A DNA stretch of 64,000 nt, taken from positions 50,970,624-51,034,623 of the forward strand of contig CM049308.1 in NCBI GenBank assembly GCA_026874595.1, read 5' to 3'. Positions 12,412 through 25,015 of the stretch are shown piece after piece. Each line of letters starts with the position of its first letter. The first letter of the stretch is position 1. This DNA comes from Sipunculus nudus. Taxonomy: Eukaryota > Annelida > Sipuncula > Golfingiida > Sipunculidae. A model generated the notes under the pieces. That model was given only the letters and a program-made list of their open reading frames with translations, did no database searches and was not told the origin of the DNA. Position numbers and translations under genes: made by a program.

Positions 12412-14126
12412 CAGGGCCCGACAAACCCTATAGCCCGACGCCCGGGGCTACCCAAGTTCGCCATCGGACTACCCTAAAGTCCAGGCTGGTAAGTCCGATG
12501 GGCTAGTCATAAACGAGTTAATCATTACACACACTCTAAAACCCCAAACAGGGATCTAATGACATTAAAATTTAAACGGATCAACTGCGAGGAGGATCGT
12601 TTCATTCGGCGAAGGTTAGGCAAAATGCTACTTGCGCAAACGATTTTTCCTTCGCGCCAAAATTTGGATGAAAAAATGTGTGAAAATTCTTGCTGCCAAA
12701 ATGTCTGAATATCATCTTTCCACCTTCCTTGTGACCACTTTCATGCTACAATTAGCGTTGATACTGTCCCCTGCAGTTTCTTTTCTTTCAACTTTGACAT
12801 TTTTCCTGTAGTGAACCGCGAGGCCAGCAGCAGAACTTGTTAATGGACGCGGTTGGTAGTACTGACTTTTATGCTAGCTGGTCTCAAAAGTTATTCAAAG
12901 ATATTTGGCTCGTTTTATCTTACACTGTATAATATAATAACATAATTCATTTCAACAGTAATATTTCTACTATTTGATGAACTGTTATGTCCAAAAAGTC
13001 AAACTGCCAGTGGAAACAAATCCGATGTAATACGCGTTTGCGTGAGTTGTCACATAGAACATGGACTTAGTCTCTTAAACAAACACATGGTGGCGCTCCA
13101 GTAAGCTGTTCTGTCCTGTGCTGTACTTCCCTGTTCATCTATTAGAAACTAAATTGAACAGCTGTGCACAGTGTACTGTGTACGGTAAAAGGAACAGCCA
13201 CTTGTTCCATTCAATCTGTTTTGCGTGAGCTCTTCATGACAGCCGACGGGATCAAAAAGAGTCACCGATCGTGAACCCACCTCAGTTTAAAACGAAAATC
13301 ACTTGTTTTCATGATATTTTTATCCAAAACGGGCACATGTTCACGTTGTACCTTCGAATTTTTCGAAATCAATTCAGTTGACCAGCGAGATTTTCAAATG
13401 AGCATAGGGGCAACGAACATGACATTCACAATTATGACCACAGGTAATTGGTGAAAATATTTTGATATTTTCTTGAAAATTCCAGAAAGTAACCATTTTC
13501 AGCCAAGATTAAGATTTGGAATAGAGAGACAATTGTATAAATCAAGGAACATTTTTGGATAACTCAAAAGGAGTTTGTTATGAATTTGTTGAGATATTTT
13601 GAGGTAACTGGTTTATTGCAAAATAAAAAAAAAAAATAGAAACAACGACGAGAAGATCAGGAGACAAGATTTTCTCTACAACCTTGAGGTGCACGCTGCA
13701 TTTTTGTAATCAAAAGACACATTTTGGGCAATTTTAAATTCTACATCCGGGATGGTGGGGAAGGGGTACACATTTTTCATGTTTTCTCAATACCGGTGAC
13801 CCCATTAAATTTTTATAATAAAGGTCTTGTTTTCACTATTTTGCAAACATCAAAAACAAATGAATGCATTTCTTGAATAGGGTTAATACCAGACACAAAC
13901 ATGAATGTATGTATAAAGGAATTCATATATTTTGTCTATTTGACTTCACTGGACGCCATCTTGGCCAAAATGTCTCATTGTCATCAGATTTATTTTATGA
14001 TATTTAATTTTTGATTTAATTTTGTTGAAACATACTGGGCTAGTGAAATTTTTCTGCAGGCTAGTCAAAAATCAAACTTGACTAGCCCATGGGCTAGTCA
14101 GCAAAAAAAAATTTTGTCGGGCCCTG
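12412..14126. mobile_element. Non-autonomous DNA transposon with terminal inverted repeats
   Basis: The left end reads CAGGGCCCGACAAA (from 12412) and the right end TTTTGTCGGGCCCTG (to 14126), which are inverted complements. The sequence CATCT flanks both sides directly. Subterminal motifs also invert: 'gatgggctagtc' near 12498 and 'gactagcccatgggctagtc' near 14080. No transposase motif is present in the 1.7 kb. Ends starting CAGGG are common in hAT-type elements, but an 8-bp target duplication is not clear, so the superfamily is uncertain. Confidence 0.75.
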
Positions 14127-14238
14127 CATCTTTTTTTGTCCCTATTTATCATGGAACATAATTCTTGTAATATGTGGAGGGCAAATAAAGCCTGTTTGCC
14201 GTTTAAAGTAGCATCAGGGTTTGAATCCCAAGGCAGGT

Positions 14239-14660
14239 ATGGTTCTGTCTGACCTTGGCAGAGGTCAATGGTTTGTTAACATCTCTCCTTTAGCTAGGAA
14301 CATTGCCTCTTGCTGCAAGAGACTCTCTACCAACAGTGCTCATTATATAATTGAGGTAAGTGATTATATATCACAAAAATTATAAAATAATTGGCTCTTT
14401 TTTATGTGGTGTCTGAACCACAAAGATATGTTGTTCTGTCTGACCTTGGCAGGCATGGTTCTGTCTGACCTTGGCAGAGTTCCATGGTTGTTAACATCTC
14501 TCCTTAAGCTGAGAACATTGCCTCATGCTGCAAGAGACTCTCTACCAACTGTGCTCATTATATTCATTTAGGAAAGTGATTATAAATCACAAAAATCATA
14601 AAATAATTATTGGCTCTTTTTATGTGGTGTCTGAAACTCAAATATATCTTGTTCTTTATG
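14239..14660. repeat. Two-copy tandem duplication, unit about 216 bp
   Basis: 'ggttctgtctgaccttggcag', 'gttaacatctctcc', 'gcaagagactctctaccaac' and 'gtgattata(t/a)atcac' recur with an offset of about 215-216 bp. Just upstream, 'gggtttgaatccc' resembles a tRNA B box, so the duplicated unit may be part of a tRNA-derived SINE. Confidence 0.7.
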
Positions 14661-16331
14661 ATAATTTAATTTTATATTCAGGCAGAGATCTTAGTGTTTG
14701 CTGATCTTCTACTCTTGATATGTATTGTATATACCTCTTTCTTTTCCACCTATTTAGTGTCATAAGAGAGGTTGTAGGTCAAAGAATTAAATATTAGCAC
14801 ATATATAAATTAAAAATATAGTAGGCACTTTTACACTCAGATGATTAAATGATCCAATATAATTATAAGTAAAATGGGTATACAAATAAATTTCATTGGA
14901 TATGCATGTATTACTTTGTTGTCAAGTTTTGAATATTTACAGGGCATTGACATGAACTAGCATTGGTATGTCAGAAAAAATAGAATGTGCTACTGCTTGG
15001 GGCCTTTAATATATGCTAGGTATATAATATCATTGAGAAATCACATTTGCTCCACATAATAAAATTACTGTATGTTAAAGAGAGATGTGGTATGTTAAAT
15101 TAGTTACACACAGACTGTAATGTTGTGTTTCTATTTCATATATGTAAATGTCCTCTTGCAAAACACTCAAAAAGTCCATGAATGTTACAGCCTACATATA
15201 ACAGCACAGCAGTGATGCGGCCATCATGTGGTAATATCTCTGGTGATCATACAAATATGTATTGCATCAGAATTTTGACATGGTGTATCAGACAATAATG
15301 TTTTAATTGTACAGAATGTGTTTACAATAAGCCAGACAAAAATGTTTGTTTTTATCCTTAATGTTGATATATATATACGCAAGCACCAACATGGAATAAT
15401 TAGTATAAGCTTTTTAGGGCAAAAGTTTTGTTGCTCTATCTTAAATAACAAAGGGTTTTCTCAAATGTATCATCATCTTTTAGAGAAACATTTCATGAAA
15501 TATTAAGTATTTGAAAGTTTGTCATATTTTAAAGTTTTCAGTGGTAAATATTCCTCCAAGTACTGCAGGTTAGGGCATATCATTAAAAAAAGTGATCACT
15601 GCAAATGCACATTTGCAAATGATCATCAGAATGCACCATAAACCTTCAGGTAAAACTTCCATGATTAAAGGTCCCTTCATAATGTTCTCTAAACTCTCCC
15701 AATGGAATTTAAGTTTCAAAGTTACTTGCAAATTTGATTCGTATTTTGCAAAATTGAAAATGGTACTTGCTTAAATGGATGATGGGGACACAGAGAGTTT
15801 GCATGCCATGAGTATTATCTGTTGCTCTGTATTTAAGTGTGACCTGAGTGAGGTCACTGCATGTTTACATGGAGGGAGTCCCCAGGTAGTTTAACATGTA
15901 TCCTGTAGCATCGTTTGGTCATGGCTGGTTGCTCTGAGGCTCTTGTGAATGGTTGACATACTACAGGCCATGGCACAGCAATGATACCACCACAGATAAG
16001 CCAGCTTACACTCTATTTGTAGCTATATGGGTTTACCTTACTAGCTCAAACCACAGGACTATTCACACAGTATTTTACGCTGATATATGTTTGATTACAT
16101 TTGCATGCCCTGGGCACAGTTGTTTATGTTGGCTGGATCTTGTGGAATATTCTGTCATCAGTGATCTACTGTTCAGCTCTTTTCATGCAAGTATAAACAG
16201 AACAATAAACTATTTTTTTGTTGGGGGTAACCACCTGGGTATTAATGCTAGCTTATCTAAGTATGTACATCTGCAGAATTCCATTCTGGTTTAGGACTAT
16301 GTGACAGGGCAGTAGCACATGTTTCCAATCA
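14661..16331. other. Intergenic, no gene recognised
   Basis: AT-rich. The 113-codon open frame at 15953-16294 has no recognisable motif or splice context and is not called. Confidence 0.5.
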
Positions 16332-17640
16332 TTAGCTAAGCTGGCTATAAGTCATCTTAGCTATAGTTTTGATCTTTTGACCATCATCTGTCCATCCGTC
16401 TGTCCATCCTTCTGTTAGACTGGCACGTTTTGAAACCATTAGACCTTTGAATCCAAAATTCAGCATACTGTTAGATGTCCAAAATCTCTTACCAAACCGA
16501 AAACTGGGTTACTGTGACTTTGTTCTTTCCAGAGTATTTAGGAAAAACCTCAATATTCAATTAAAAACCTATTATCACACTTCCCCGCTGCTTAATATCA
16601 AAACCACTTATCTGTTTTTCTTCATATTTACCATAAATAATCCCATATATAGTTTCTATGTACATGCTTGAAATTAGGTCAGTATTATGTAATTTTTAAA
16701 ATTTATGGGCCCAAACATAAAAAAGAACTTTGTAATATATCATAAAAGATATTTACTCACTTATCATGATAATTGTTGAAGCTAGAGACTCTTTTTCATG
16801 GGATATAACTTTATTTAATTGTATAAATTAAAAAAAAAATAAAGTTATTAGCATAAATGTAAACTTAATACCTTAAATTTTGCTCAACTTTGACCATGGC
16901 ACGTTTTTTCATGTAAGTACTGTAGATTTAATTTTTACAGCATGTACACATATGGATTTAATCTGTAAAAATCTGAAATTTGAAAGTAAAAGCTCCAAAA
17001 CTAGACTAGTTACTGAATTGTATACAATCTAAAAGCTTGAAACAATTTGATATAATAAAAAATGAGGATCTTATGCAAACATTTGTTCATTATTTTCCTG
17101 CCTCAGGAGATAAAGTGATCACCTTTATTTTTCTACTTGTCTGTCTGTCCACTTTTAAATATTAAGTACTTGTTAATCAACTTCTTACCCTGCGAGCCCT
17201 GTTAAATTGTAGTTCATACTGTATGTATATGCAGAGATGTTGTAATCTGCCCCCCCCCCCTTTACATAAAGCCCTTTCACCTGTGGACTGAGGACATAAG
17301 TTCTATTGCCACTGAATACATTCAATAAAACTGAAAAAAATTGTGAATAAAAAAAATTAGGATCTAACAGAACATATGTGTAAACTGCAGTACTGTTAAC
17401 AGCTAATCAAAGATTGAATGTTTACAAACTGCTCAAATGCTTCAGTTTTAACAATTGAAAACACATCCTCAGATCACAAATTATTATTTGCAACGATTTC
17501 TTACTCATCAATACAAACTAATCTTAACAACCAGCCTTGGCAAATATTACCTCTTCCTCTCAGACTTTATCTCCATTTATTATTTTAGATTTTTACCTTC
17601 AAGGTCATCTTCAGCAGAGCACTGTGAGGGTCCCTTGTTT
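16332..17640 (+). repeat. Tandem-unit/hairpin-headed element (family A relative), decayed full-length copy
   Basis: The head 'ttagctaagctggctataagtcatcttagctatag' folds back on itself and is followed by 'gtccatccgtctgtcc'. The tail at 17603-17640 reads 'ggtcatcttcagcagagc...ggtcccttgttt'. A much better-preserved copy lies at 55611-57502, with matching internal phrases such as 'atatcaaaaccacttatctgtttttc' (split in the two copies) and 'cattattttcctgcctcag'. No coding capacity seen. Confidence 0.7.
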
Positions 17641-17659
17641 TATATCCTGGTGTTTAACC

Positions 17660-17930
17660 AGGCCTAGTGACCAATACACCTGTAGACCCTGAGTATGTAA
17701 TCAACCCCATTGCGGATTCACACCACTGAGAAACCCCTGAAAGGTGCACTTGTTTGTGAGTGAAATATGGCTGTGGGGTGGGGCACGGCCTTTCTCATTA
17801 ACCCTGCAGAGTGCTTACCCAGGGATGGGGCCAATCATGAAAAATCACACTGCTTTGGCTGAGATTAGAACTCAAGATCTCAGGGATTTGAGTCCTTTGC
17901 TCTACTCCTAAACCACAGAAGCTGGTCAAA
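17660..17930 (-). mobile_element. tRNA-derived SINE
   Basis: Read on the - strand, the right end gives an A-box-like TGGTTTAGGAGTAGAGC and a B-box-like GAGTTCTAATCTC at tRNA spacing. The body matches a second copy at 20270-20530 ('accctgcagagtgcttaccc' against 'gcccgcagagggctcaccc', and 'ttgtgagtga' in both). The two flank the start of RALGAPB in the same orientation. Confidence 0.65.
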
Positions 17931-18519
17931 CAATTAAATAAGCAGTTGAGTTCTTTATAAAGTTGTTTTGATATGTAAAAGTGGTACTTTCAGTGGAGTG
18001 GCCTTAACAAGGAGATAGTTGTCAGGGTAAATCATGAATCATATTGGACCACAGAATCTGGTCTTAATTCAGGCTGTGGCTTTTGTTCAGGAGTGGCTAT
18101 TAACAGGAGTTCTGCTGTATCATGTTCTTCCAAAATCCTTCAAGGCATGAGTATCTCTTTTCACCAGTAAAGGGTTAATGGTTTTGGCATTATAAACTTT
18201 TTTAATTCTGAGTACATTTAAGTATTATTCTGAGGCTAAGAAAATTGTTCCATAAAAAGTTTAATTGCAAAATCTGTTCCTTCCCATGACTTCTTTTATT
18301 AAAAATTATGTAGATGATTTTCTAAGGTCAGCAAGTTTTTATTTTTCCACTTGCATATTAAGATTTAACCAAATCCTTGGTGTTAAGAATAAGTTTTGGC
18401 GATGGATGCTATCTGTTGAACAACATATCCAAAAATCATACTGAGATAACTGTTATTGAGTGATATGTACTAAAATAAAAATCCTTATCAGAATATTTTG
18501 ACTTAATAACCAAATCAGT

Positions 18520-18730
18520 ATTTTTGAGACCAGTGTTCTCCAGTAAGCAATTTTCCAGATATATATTGTCTCCTAACAAGTTATTTTCAAGACTGGTGGT
18601 CCCTAAACAATGATTTTCCATACCAGTGTCCTCCAAATAGGATCTGTCATTTTCCAAACCCACGTGATTTAAACAGATGATTTTCTAGACCACTGTTCTC
18701 CAAACACTCAATTTTCCTCACACTTGTTCT
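18520..18730. repeat. Decayed tandem repeat, unit about 35 bp
   Basis: The phrase 'gattttccagaccagtgttctccaaa' recurs about six times with heavy divergence. On the - strand it gives a pseudo-repetitive open frame (LEN/TGLEN-like), which I read as a by-product of the repeat. Confidence 0.5.
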
Positions 18731-19879
18731 CTCAACTGAAAGGTTGTTATACAAATGTAACTGTGTAAACATTCCTAAATTCATATGCAACAAACGATAA
18801 ACTAATTCACAGGATATAGACTGAGGGTTTATTAGATAGAATTAATAGATAGATCAGTGGTTATAATGAAGTTATTTGGTGCATGCCTGAGAAGAAATTA
18901 ATTAACCTCAGATTTACTGTGAAGCCTCGATAAGCCCTTCACTTAGCTTCAGTCCTCATGATTATCCATTGTCTGGCTTGTGGAAAAAAACAAAAAGTAT
19001 TTAATAAGTTTTTTCAACCATAGCTTTATATACTGTGGTTGGCTTTATAATAAACTGTTTATATTTGCAAGGTTAATGTCTTTCAGTTTTCACCTTTTCA
19101 CTGTTTCATGAGGGTTCAATATACTTGACCTCATCATAAAATTAATGTACATCAAATAAATCCATCATTATATACATTAACTATATGAAGTCATATTGTT
19201 CACAAAATAGTAAAGTGACCTAAGTGAACATTGAACAAGTAAAATCCTTGTTTATTGTTGGCAAATAATTTGAAAGATCTGATTATTTATAACAGATATG
19301 TTAGATTACATGTAACATACAAGATCAATTATTATTTATAATATCAATTTTGCCTTGTCTTTGACGATTGGGCCTTTATTCACGAAGGTTTTATTGTCAT
19401 TCTCATAATATATACTGGTCCTTATCCTTATCTAGATATAATACATTGGTATATGTTTATGAAATAATGTACATGCAAGGAGTGCAGAATTACCAGTTCA
19501 GCTTAATGATGTCAAATTGAAACTGATTTCCCTGATTTAATTACTTAGTCTTCAGTCATGTATTACATCTAATGCTAATGTAATTATAAATCAAGATTGA
19601 GAACGCTTCTGTTGATCTGTTCAGACAACAAGTATTCACTTAGTATTAATTGATTTATTGATATGAATTTTATACAAGATGTTTTGAAATGATTCAAGTT
19701 TATTTATGTCTTCATTTCTACTTTTATATTGATATAGTCAAACTGAATATATGTGTAAGAACAGAAGTCAAGAATTCTGATTGGGAGAGCATCAGTTCTC
19801 ACAGTTCTCTTCATCCTCATTTAAAAGGCAGAGCCCTCTACAGGCTGTTTGAGTGATGATATATGTTTGTTGATTACAG
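18731..19879. promoter_or_regulatory. Upstream region of RALGAPB, no promoter identified
   Basis: AT-rich DNA immediately before the first coding exon. The start-codon exon begins at a splice acceptor (see 19880), so the true promoter and a non-coding first exon lie further upstream. I could not place them. Confidence 0.3.
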
Positions 19880-19921
19880 GATCCCCTCAGTGATGATGTG
19901 AGGCAGGCTTGATGACACACC
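19880..19921 (+). other. RALGAPB: RALGAPB 5' UTR part of the start-codon exon
   Basis: The acceptor TTGATTACAG ends at 19879. Two consecutive in-frame TGA codons (19910-19915) sit just before the ATG and show that the reading frame cannot extend upstream. A spliced 5' UTR is typical for this gene family member in vertebrates. Confidence 0.6.
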
Positions 19922-20119
19922 ATGTATTCTGAATGGGCCTCCCTGCAGAGTGTGCTAGAGGAGGAAACCAGCAACCGCAGTGTCTTAAACAGCTTCCCAG
20001 TAATTGTCGGCCGTGAAGTTGCCTGCAATGTGGTTAAAACCCTTGCTTCAGGGCTCAGCACGGCCAGCGCTGAGCCCAGCCCCCTCATTACAGAGAAGCA
20101 AGTCAAGTGGAACATGGAG
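19922..20119 (+). CDS. RALGAPB: RALGAPB coding exon 1 (residues 1-66)
   Basis: This encodes the N-terminus of the Ral GTPase-activating protein beta subunit. The beta subunit is non-catalytic; it pairs with the alpha1 or alpha2 catalytic subunit and is needed for hydrolysis of GTP on RalA/RalB. The start MYSEW, followed by the VGREVA block near residues 29-34 and the KWNME end, matches the known vertebrate N-terminus (MYSEW, VGREVA, KWTME). Start context ACACCATGT, with in-frame stops just upstream. The donor is GTACAG. The exon ends in phase 0 after exactly 66 codons. It is followed by an 11.2 kb intron. Confidence 0.93.
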
Positions 20120-20269
20120 GTACAGATCTTTTTCTTTTTCATTTTTTAAGATTTTTGTTTGTTTGAAGTAAGAGCCCCTTTTTCTTATGCTGTCTTGTCT
20201 AATTCTTAATCGAAGATGTTTGGGTCTGCATGAAAGAGTGGTAGCACTCTCTTCCTATCATGTTAGTTT

Positions 20270-20530
20270 GTATCCTGATGTCACCCAAGCCTGGTGTCTA
20301 CTGCACCTCAGTTCTGTGTGTGTAATCATTCCCATTGCTGGGTCATAACACAAAGGAACACCCCAGAGGAGCACTCATTTGTGAGTGATACACAGCTGTG
20401 TACACAGCCTTCCCATTAAGCCCGCAGAGGGCTCACCCTGGGTGGGGGCCTGCCGTGAAAAAAAAAGTCCCTGCCTCAGATGAAATTTGAGTTCTGTGCT
20501 CCAGCCCTAGACCATAGAAGCTGGTTAAGT
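20270..20530 (-). mobile_element. tRNA-derived SINE, second copy
   Basis: Same family and orientation as 17660-17930. The tRNA-like head lies at the right end (about 20470-20530), where 'cagatgaaatttgagttctgtgctcc' and 'agaccatagaagctgg' correspond to the head of the first copy. Confidence 0.6.
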
Positions 20531-21194
20531 TAAGACCTTCTTGACTTTCACTGTTTTAGGATTTGGTTTACTAACCTGGTCTTGTATTATATCAGAGGAA
20601 AGTTAGTATTACATATTCTGTCTTTGATTTGTGGCCATGATAGTATGATTGCCAACATAAATTCGTGTGTTAGCAACATTGCTAAAAAAGTAATGAAAGG
20701 GGTGATGATGACATTTTGTGGAAGGTTAAGGTTACATAGATGTTTTTGTTTAAAGGATTTTTTTACCATTGTCCAGGCTGAGGCTGAGACCATCAGTATT
20801 AGAAAACCTTAAGATTTCCAGATCAGTAAAGTTTTCACTGCCTGCATTGTACACAGGTATGTCTTAGATTAAGCCAACTTAGTTCTGGTTGGTAGAGCTG
20901 ACTTGTGATGGTTCACAAACATCAAATGAAATTTGTATTATCACACTTAATGTTACCATGGTAATAAAGATAGAAACAAGCCAGTGTGAATCATTCATTA
21001 TAGGGATAAATAGGTTTTCAAGGTAACTACACTAGCTGAATCTTAAATTGTTTATTTGAATTGCAAGAATGCTATTAAAACAGTAAATCTATTACTAAAA
21101 GAATAGATTTATGTGCATTTGTTACTTCATTTTCGAGCATACCTGGTCAGGTAACTGTTGTTCTTAAGTTAAGGTTCCTCGTCATTTCCGCTTT

Positions 21195-21730
21195 TCTTTT
21201 TATACACCTGTCTGTGACAGGATGTATTATGGTATACCTATGGTTCATCTGTTGGTCTGTACATTTAGTGGTGCCGTAATAACTTACCAGGGCTTTGATC
21301 GATTTTCACAAAACTAATCATAACTACTGATCAGTAGATTATCTTGCCTGATTTTGATTATGGGCAAATGCCATGCATATTTATTAAGGTCAGAGGTCAC
21401 TAGTGTATTTTGCAGTGTTGCCATGATAACTTGTCAGGAATATGATGGATTTTGATAAAACCCAACAGAAAAATTAATCAATATAATATCTCGCCTCTAT
21501 TCAATTTCCAGCAAAATCCATGCATATTTAATGAGGTCAGAGGTCACCAGACTTTGGTGGTGCTGTTATGACTTACCAAAAATCTGAGCAATTTTCATGA
21601 AACTCAATATGATTGGAATATTAACTAATACTGTTTCTCATCTAAATTACATTCTCTGCAAAATTCAAGCTTATTAAATGAGGTCAGAGGTCAAAAGATT
21701 TGCAACAGACATATTATGCACTATTATTTT
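21195..21730 (+). repeat. Unit-type dispersed repeat, four diverged units of about 130 bp
   Basis: 'taacttaccag...', 'gattttcacaaaac', 'aatgccatgcatatttatt' and 'aggtcagaggtca' recur at intervals of about 125-135 bp (AGGTCAGAGGTCA near 21390, 21533 and 21681). The head 'cacctgtctgtgacagg' folds back. It resembles the other hairpin-headed unit repeats in this window in design but not in sequence. Confidence 0.55.
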
Positions 21731-21860
21731 TATGCCACATGTCTCTGGCTATGCCTTCACTGACCTTGATTCAATGACCAGCTCTGACATCTGTTTCATG
21801 AAGAATAAATAAAGCAATTGAACTAATCAGACAACTCATATACACTTGTACTGTTCAGAT

Positions 21861-22386
21861 GTCTGGTGTGATGTTTTGTCTGGTGTGATGTTTTGTCTGG
21901 TGTGATGTTTTGTCTGGTGTGATGTTTGGTTTGGTGTGATGTTTTGTCTGGTGTGATGTTTGGTTTGGTGTGATGTTTTGTCTGGTGTGATGTTTTGTCT
22001 GGTGTGATGTTTGGTTTGGTGTGATGTTTTGTCTGGTGTGATGTTTTGTCTGGTGTGATGTTTTGTCTGGTGTGTTGTTTTGTCTGGTGTGATGTTTTGT
22101 CTGGTGTGATGTTTGGTCTGGTGTGATGTTTGGTTTGGTGTGATGTTTTGTCTGGTGTGATGTTTTGTCTGGTGTGATGTTTTGTCTGGTGTGATGTTTT
22201 GTCTGGTGTGATGTTTGGTCTGGTGTGATGTTTGGTCTGGTGTGATGTTTGGTTTGGTGTGATGTTTTGTCTGGTGTGATGTTTTGTCTGGTGTGATGTT
22301 TTGTCTGGTGTGATGTTTGGTTTGGTGTGATGTTTGGTCTGGTGTGATGTTTGGTTTGGTGTGATGTTTTGTCTGGTGTGATGTTT
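21861..22386 (+). repeat. 17-bp minisatellite, about 31 copies
   Basis: Unit GTCTGGTGTGATGTTTT with two variable sites (GTCT or GTTT; TTTT or TTTG). The + strand is almost only G and T. Because 17 is not a multiple of 3, the array is open in more than one - strand frame and produces long pseudo-ORFs of HQTKHHTRQNITPDKTS type. These are not genes. Confidence 0.95.
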
Positions 22387-22647
22387 CAATCCAGTGTTTC
22401 ACATAGCCAGGAGGGCATCCAGAATCTAACCAATTAAATAAAGCCATGTAAGCCTGTCCCATATCTTATACACATGTTCTTGTTCAGAGAGCTTGTGAAC
22501 AGTGTATTTTGTGAATTTTGTTTGTTTTATTTGATTGGCAGTTGAGATTTCAGCCCATAAACTTTGCAGGCTTGCTCATTCTGCCAGAGCGTCTCACTAA
22601 ATCAAGGTCTGTGAATGTGTAGCCAGCTTTCTTAGAATAAAATCCTA

Positions 22648-23248
22648 TAGTCCGTTCCAGTACCCCTGTCCACCTGTTTTTTCGCAATTATTTATTTGTG
22701 AATCAAAGAACGCCAAAACTGTTTGACCTTTGGGAAGAAAGAGGATAAAGTGAAATTAACTATTATGGAAATAATAGCCTACCTTATGTAATTTTCCTGT
22801 AAACAGTTTAAAACCTTTTTATGAGTAACTGGTCTATTCTTTAGCGACATCTTGCCACTAATCTGTTAAATGGGCATATCAGGGGATAGTGATGACGTCA
22901 TAATAGACGTGACATACTAAAGAGGCACCAACATTCATGGAACCAATAATCAAGAGCTGCCAACCCCTGTTAACAGCGAGACTTGTATTCTCCGTGTGCT
23001 CGAGCTTCACTGTTACGTCACATTACTTTATATCCATATCCAAGGAAGATAAACAATGGCTGCATATTAGGGACGCCATGAACCTCGAATATATTTGAGA
23101 CATGTCAACCAGGCCGTAAAGTAAATAATATTATATTATATTACGCTTTTGCCTCTTTATGCCAATGGTGCAAATTTTGTTTGCCAGGTTTGTTTTATGT
23201 AGGGATAATCGCGAAAAATCAGGTGGACAGGGATACAGGAACAGACTA
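22648..23248. mobile_element. MITE with long terminal inverted repeats (copy 1)
   Basis: The left end 'agtccgttccag...cccctgtccacctg' and the right end 'caggtggacaggg...ggaacagact' are inverted complements over about 35-38 bp, with TA on both sides. A second copy lies at 36232-36829. No transposase is encoded. It contains a perfect TGACGTCA at 22893-22900. Confidence 0.85.
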
Positions 23249-23895
23249 TAGAATTTAACTTGCATCACCCTATATTTCCTGATCCCAATGCACAGTTATC
23301 ATACAGTCTATTTAATAAATCATCTACCATCCTGTGTAATTATTCCATGCAGATAATATGTATAAAATAATGTATAAGTATAAAACTAATAATGAAAAAA
23401 TGATAGGATTTAACATAACATACTGAGAGTTTTATTTATCATTTTGATTGAAAATGCAGCCCTGGTTATGGTGAGCTAGATGGTAGGGAACACTCAAGTG
23501 TGCAAATAAAAAGCAATAAATGTATAAATATTTTAAAAGAAGTTCTAAACTGAATGAAAAGGTGTACATGTAGGATATGTGATATCAAAGACCACAAAAC
23601 TTGCCAGCACTGACAGAAGTTTATTGCTGATTCTCAAAGGAACAATCAATAGGATTTGAGTTGTGGCTTGTGTTAACAAGGACTGGTCTTGTTCATTATC
23701 GATCAGACTTCATGCGTACCAGTCATCAGATTACTCAACATCATTCAATAGCAGGATTTACAGGAAAGTTTTCTAAACAACACTTAATAGTAGAAAATTG
23801 CTGGTTGTGGTCTGAACACCCTCAGCTGTTGGTGATGTTATGCACAAGAAAATATATGTGAACTGTGAGAATTGTGAAATAGCGAATCAGTAGCT

Positions 23896-25015
23896 TGATG
23901 TGAGCTGTATACCTGCAGTGTGATGTAAGCTTTTTACTACAGCTTCATGTAAGCTTTGTACCTACAGCATGATGTAAACTTTGTACCTACAGCTTGATGT
24001 TAGCTTAGTACCTTCAGCTTGATGTAAGCTTTGTACCTGAAACTGGATGTAAGCTTTGTACCTGCAGCTTGATGTAAGCGTTATAATTGCAGCTTGATGT
24101 AAGATTTGTACCTGCAGCTTGATTTAAGCTTTATACCTTCAGCTTGATGTAAGCTTTGTACCTTAAACTGGATGTAAGATATGTACCTGCAGCTTGATGT
24201 AAGCTTTGTACCTGCAGCTTGATGGAAGCTTTGTACCTGAAGCTTGATATAGACTTTGCCTGCAACTGGATATAAGCTTTGAACCTGCAGCTTGATATAA
24301 ATTTGAACCTGCAACTAGATGTAAGCTTTGAACCTGCAGCTTGATATAAATTTGTACCTGCAACTGGATTTAAGCTTTTTACCTGCAGCTTGATGTAAAT
24401 TTTGTACCTGCAGCTTGATGTAAATTTGTACCTGCAGCTTGATGTAAATTTTGTACCTGCAGCCTGATGTAAGTTTTGTACCTGCAACTGGATGTAAGCT
24501 TTTTACCTTCAGCTTGATGTAAGCTTTGTACCTGCAGCTGGATGGAAGCTTTGTACCTGCAGCTTGATGTAAGCTTTATACCTGCAGCTTGATGGAAGCT
24601 TTGTACCTGCAGCTTGATGTAAGCTTTGTACCTGCAGCTTGATGTAAGTTTTGTACCTGCAGCTTTATGTAAGCTTTGTACCTGCAGCTTGATGTAAGCT
24701 TTATAGCTGCAGCTTGATGTAAGCTTTATACCTGCAGCTTGATGGAAGCTTTTTACCTGCAGCTTGATGGAAGCTTTATACCTGCAACTGGATGAAAGTG
24801 ATGTGCCTGCAACTTGATGTAAGCTTTGTACCTGCAGCTTGATGCAATCTTTGTATCTGCAACTTTATGTAAGCTTTGTTACTGCAGCTTGATAAAAGCT
24901 GTGTACCTGCACTGGATGAACACTGTCTGAGGGCAACTGGATGCAAGCTTTGGACCTGCAGCTTTATATAAGCTTTGTACCTGTAGCTTGTTGAAAACTT
25001 TATAGCTGAACTGGG
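23896..25015 (+). repeat. 25-bp minisatellite, about 44 copies
   Basis: Unit AGCTTGATGTAAGCTTTGTACCTGC, most regular between 24530 and 24780 and more diverged towards both ends. Most units carry CTGCAG and AAGCTT palindromes. - strand open frames such as LQVQSLHQAAGTK repeats are by-products. Confidence 0.92.

Noticed and set aside
15953..16294. 113-codon + strand open frame
   Set aside because: No motif, no good start or splice context; likely chance.
21823..22462. Two overlapping - strand open frames of 188 and 208 codons (HQTKHHT repeats)
   Set aside because: Produced by the 17-bp minisatellite, which lacks stops in several frames. No splice or start context, and inside an intron of RALGAPB.
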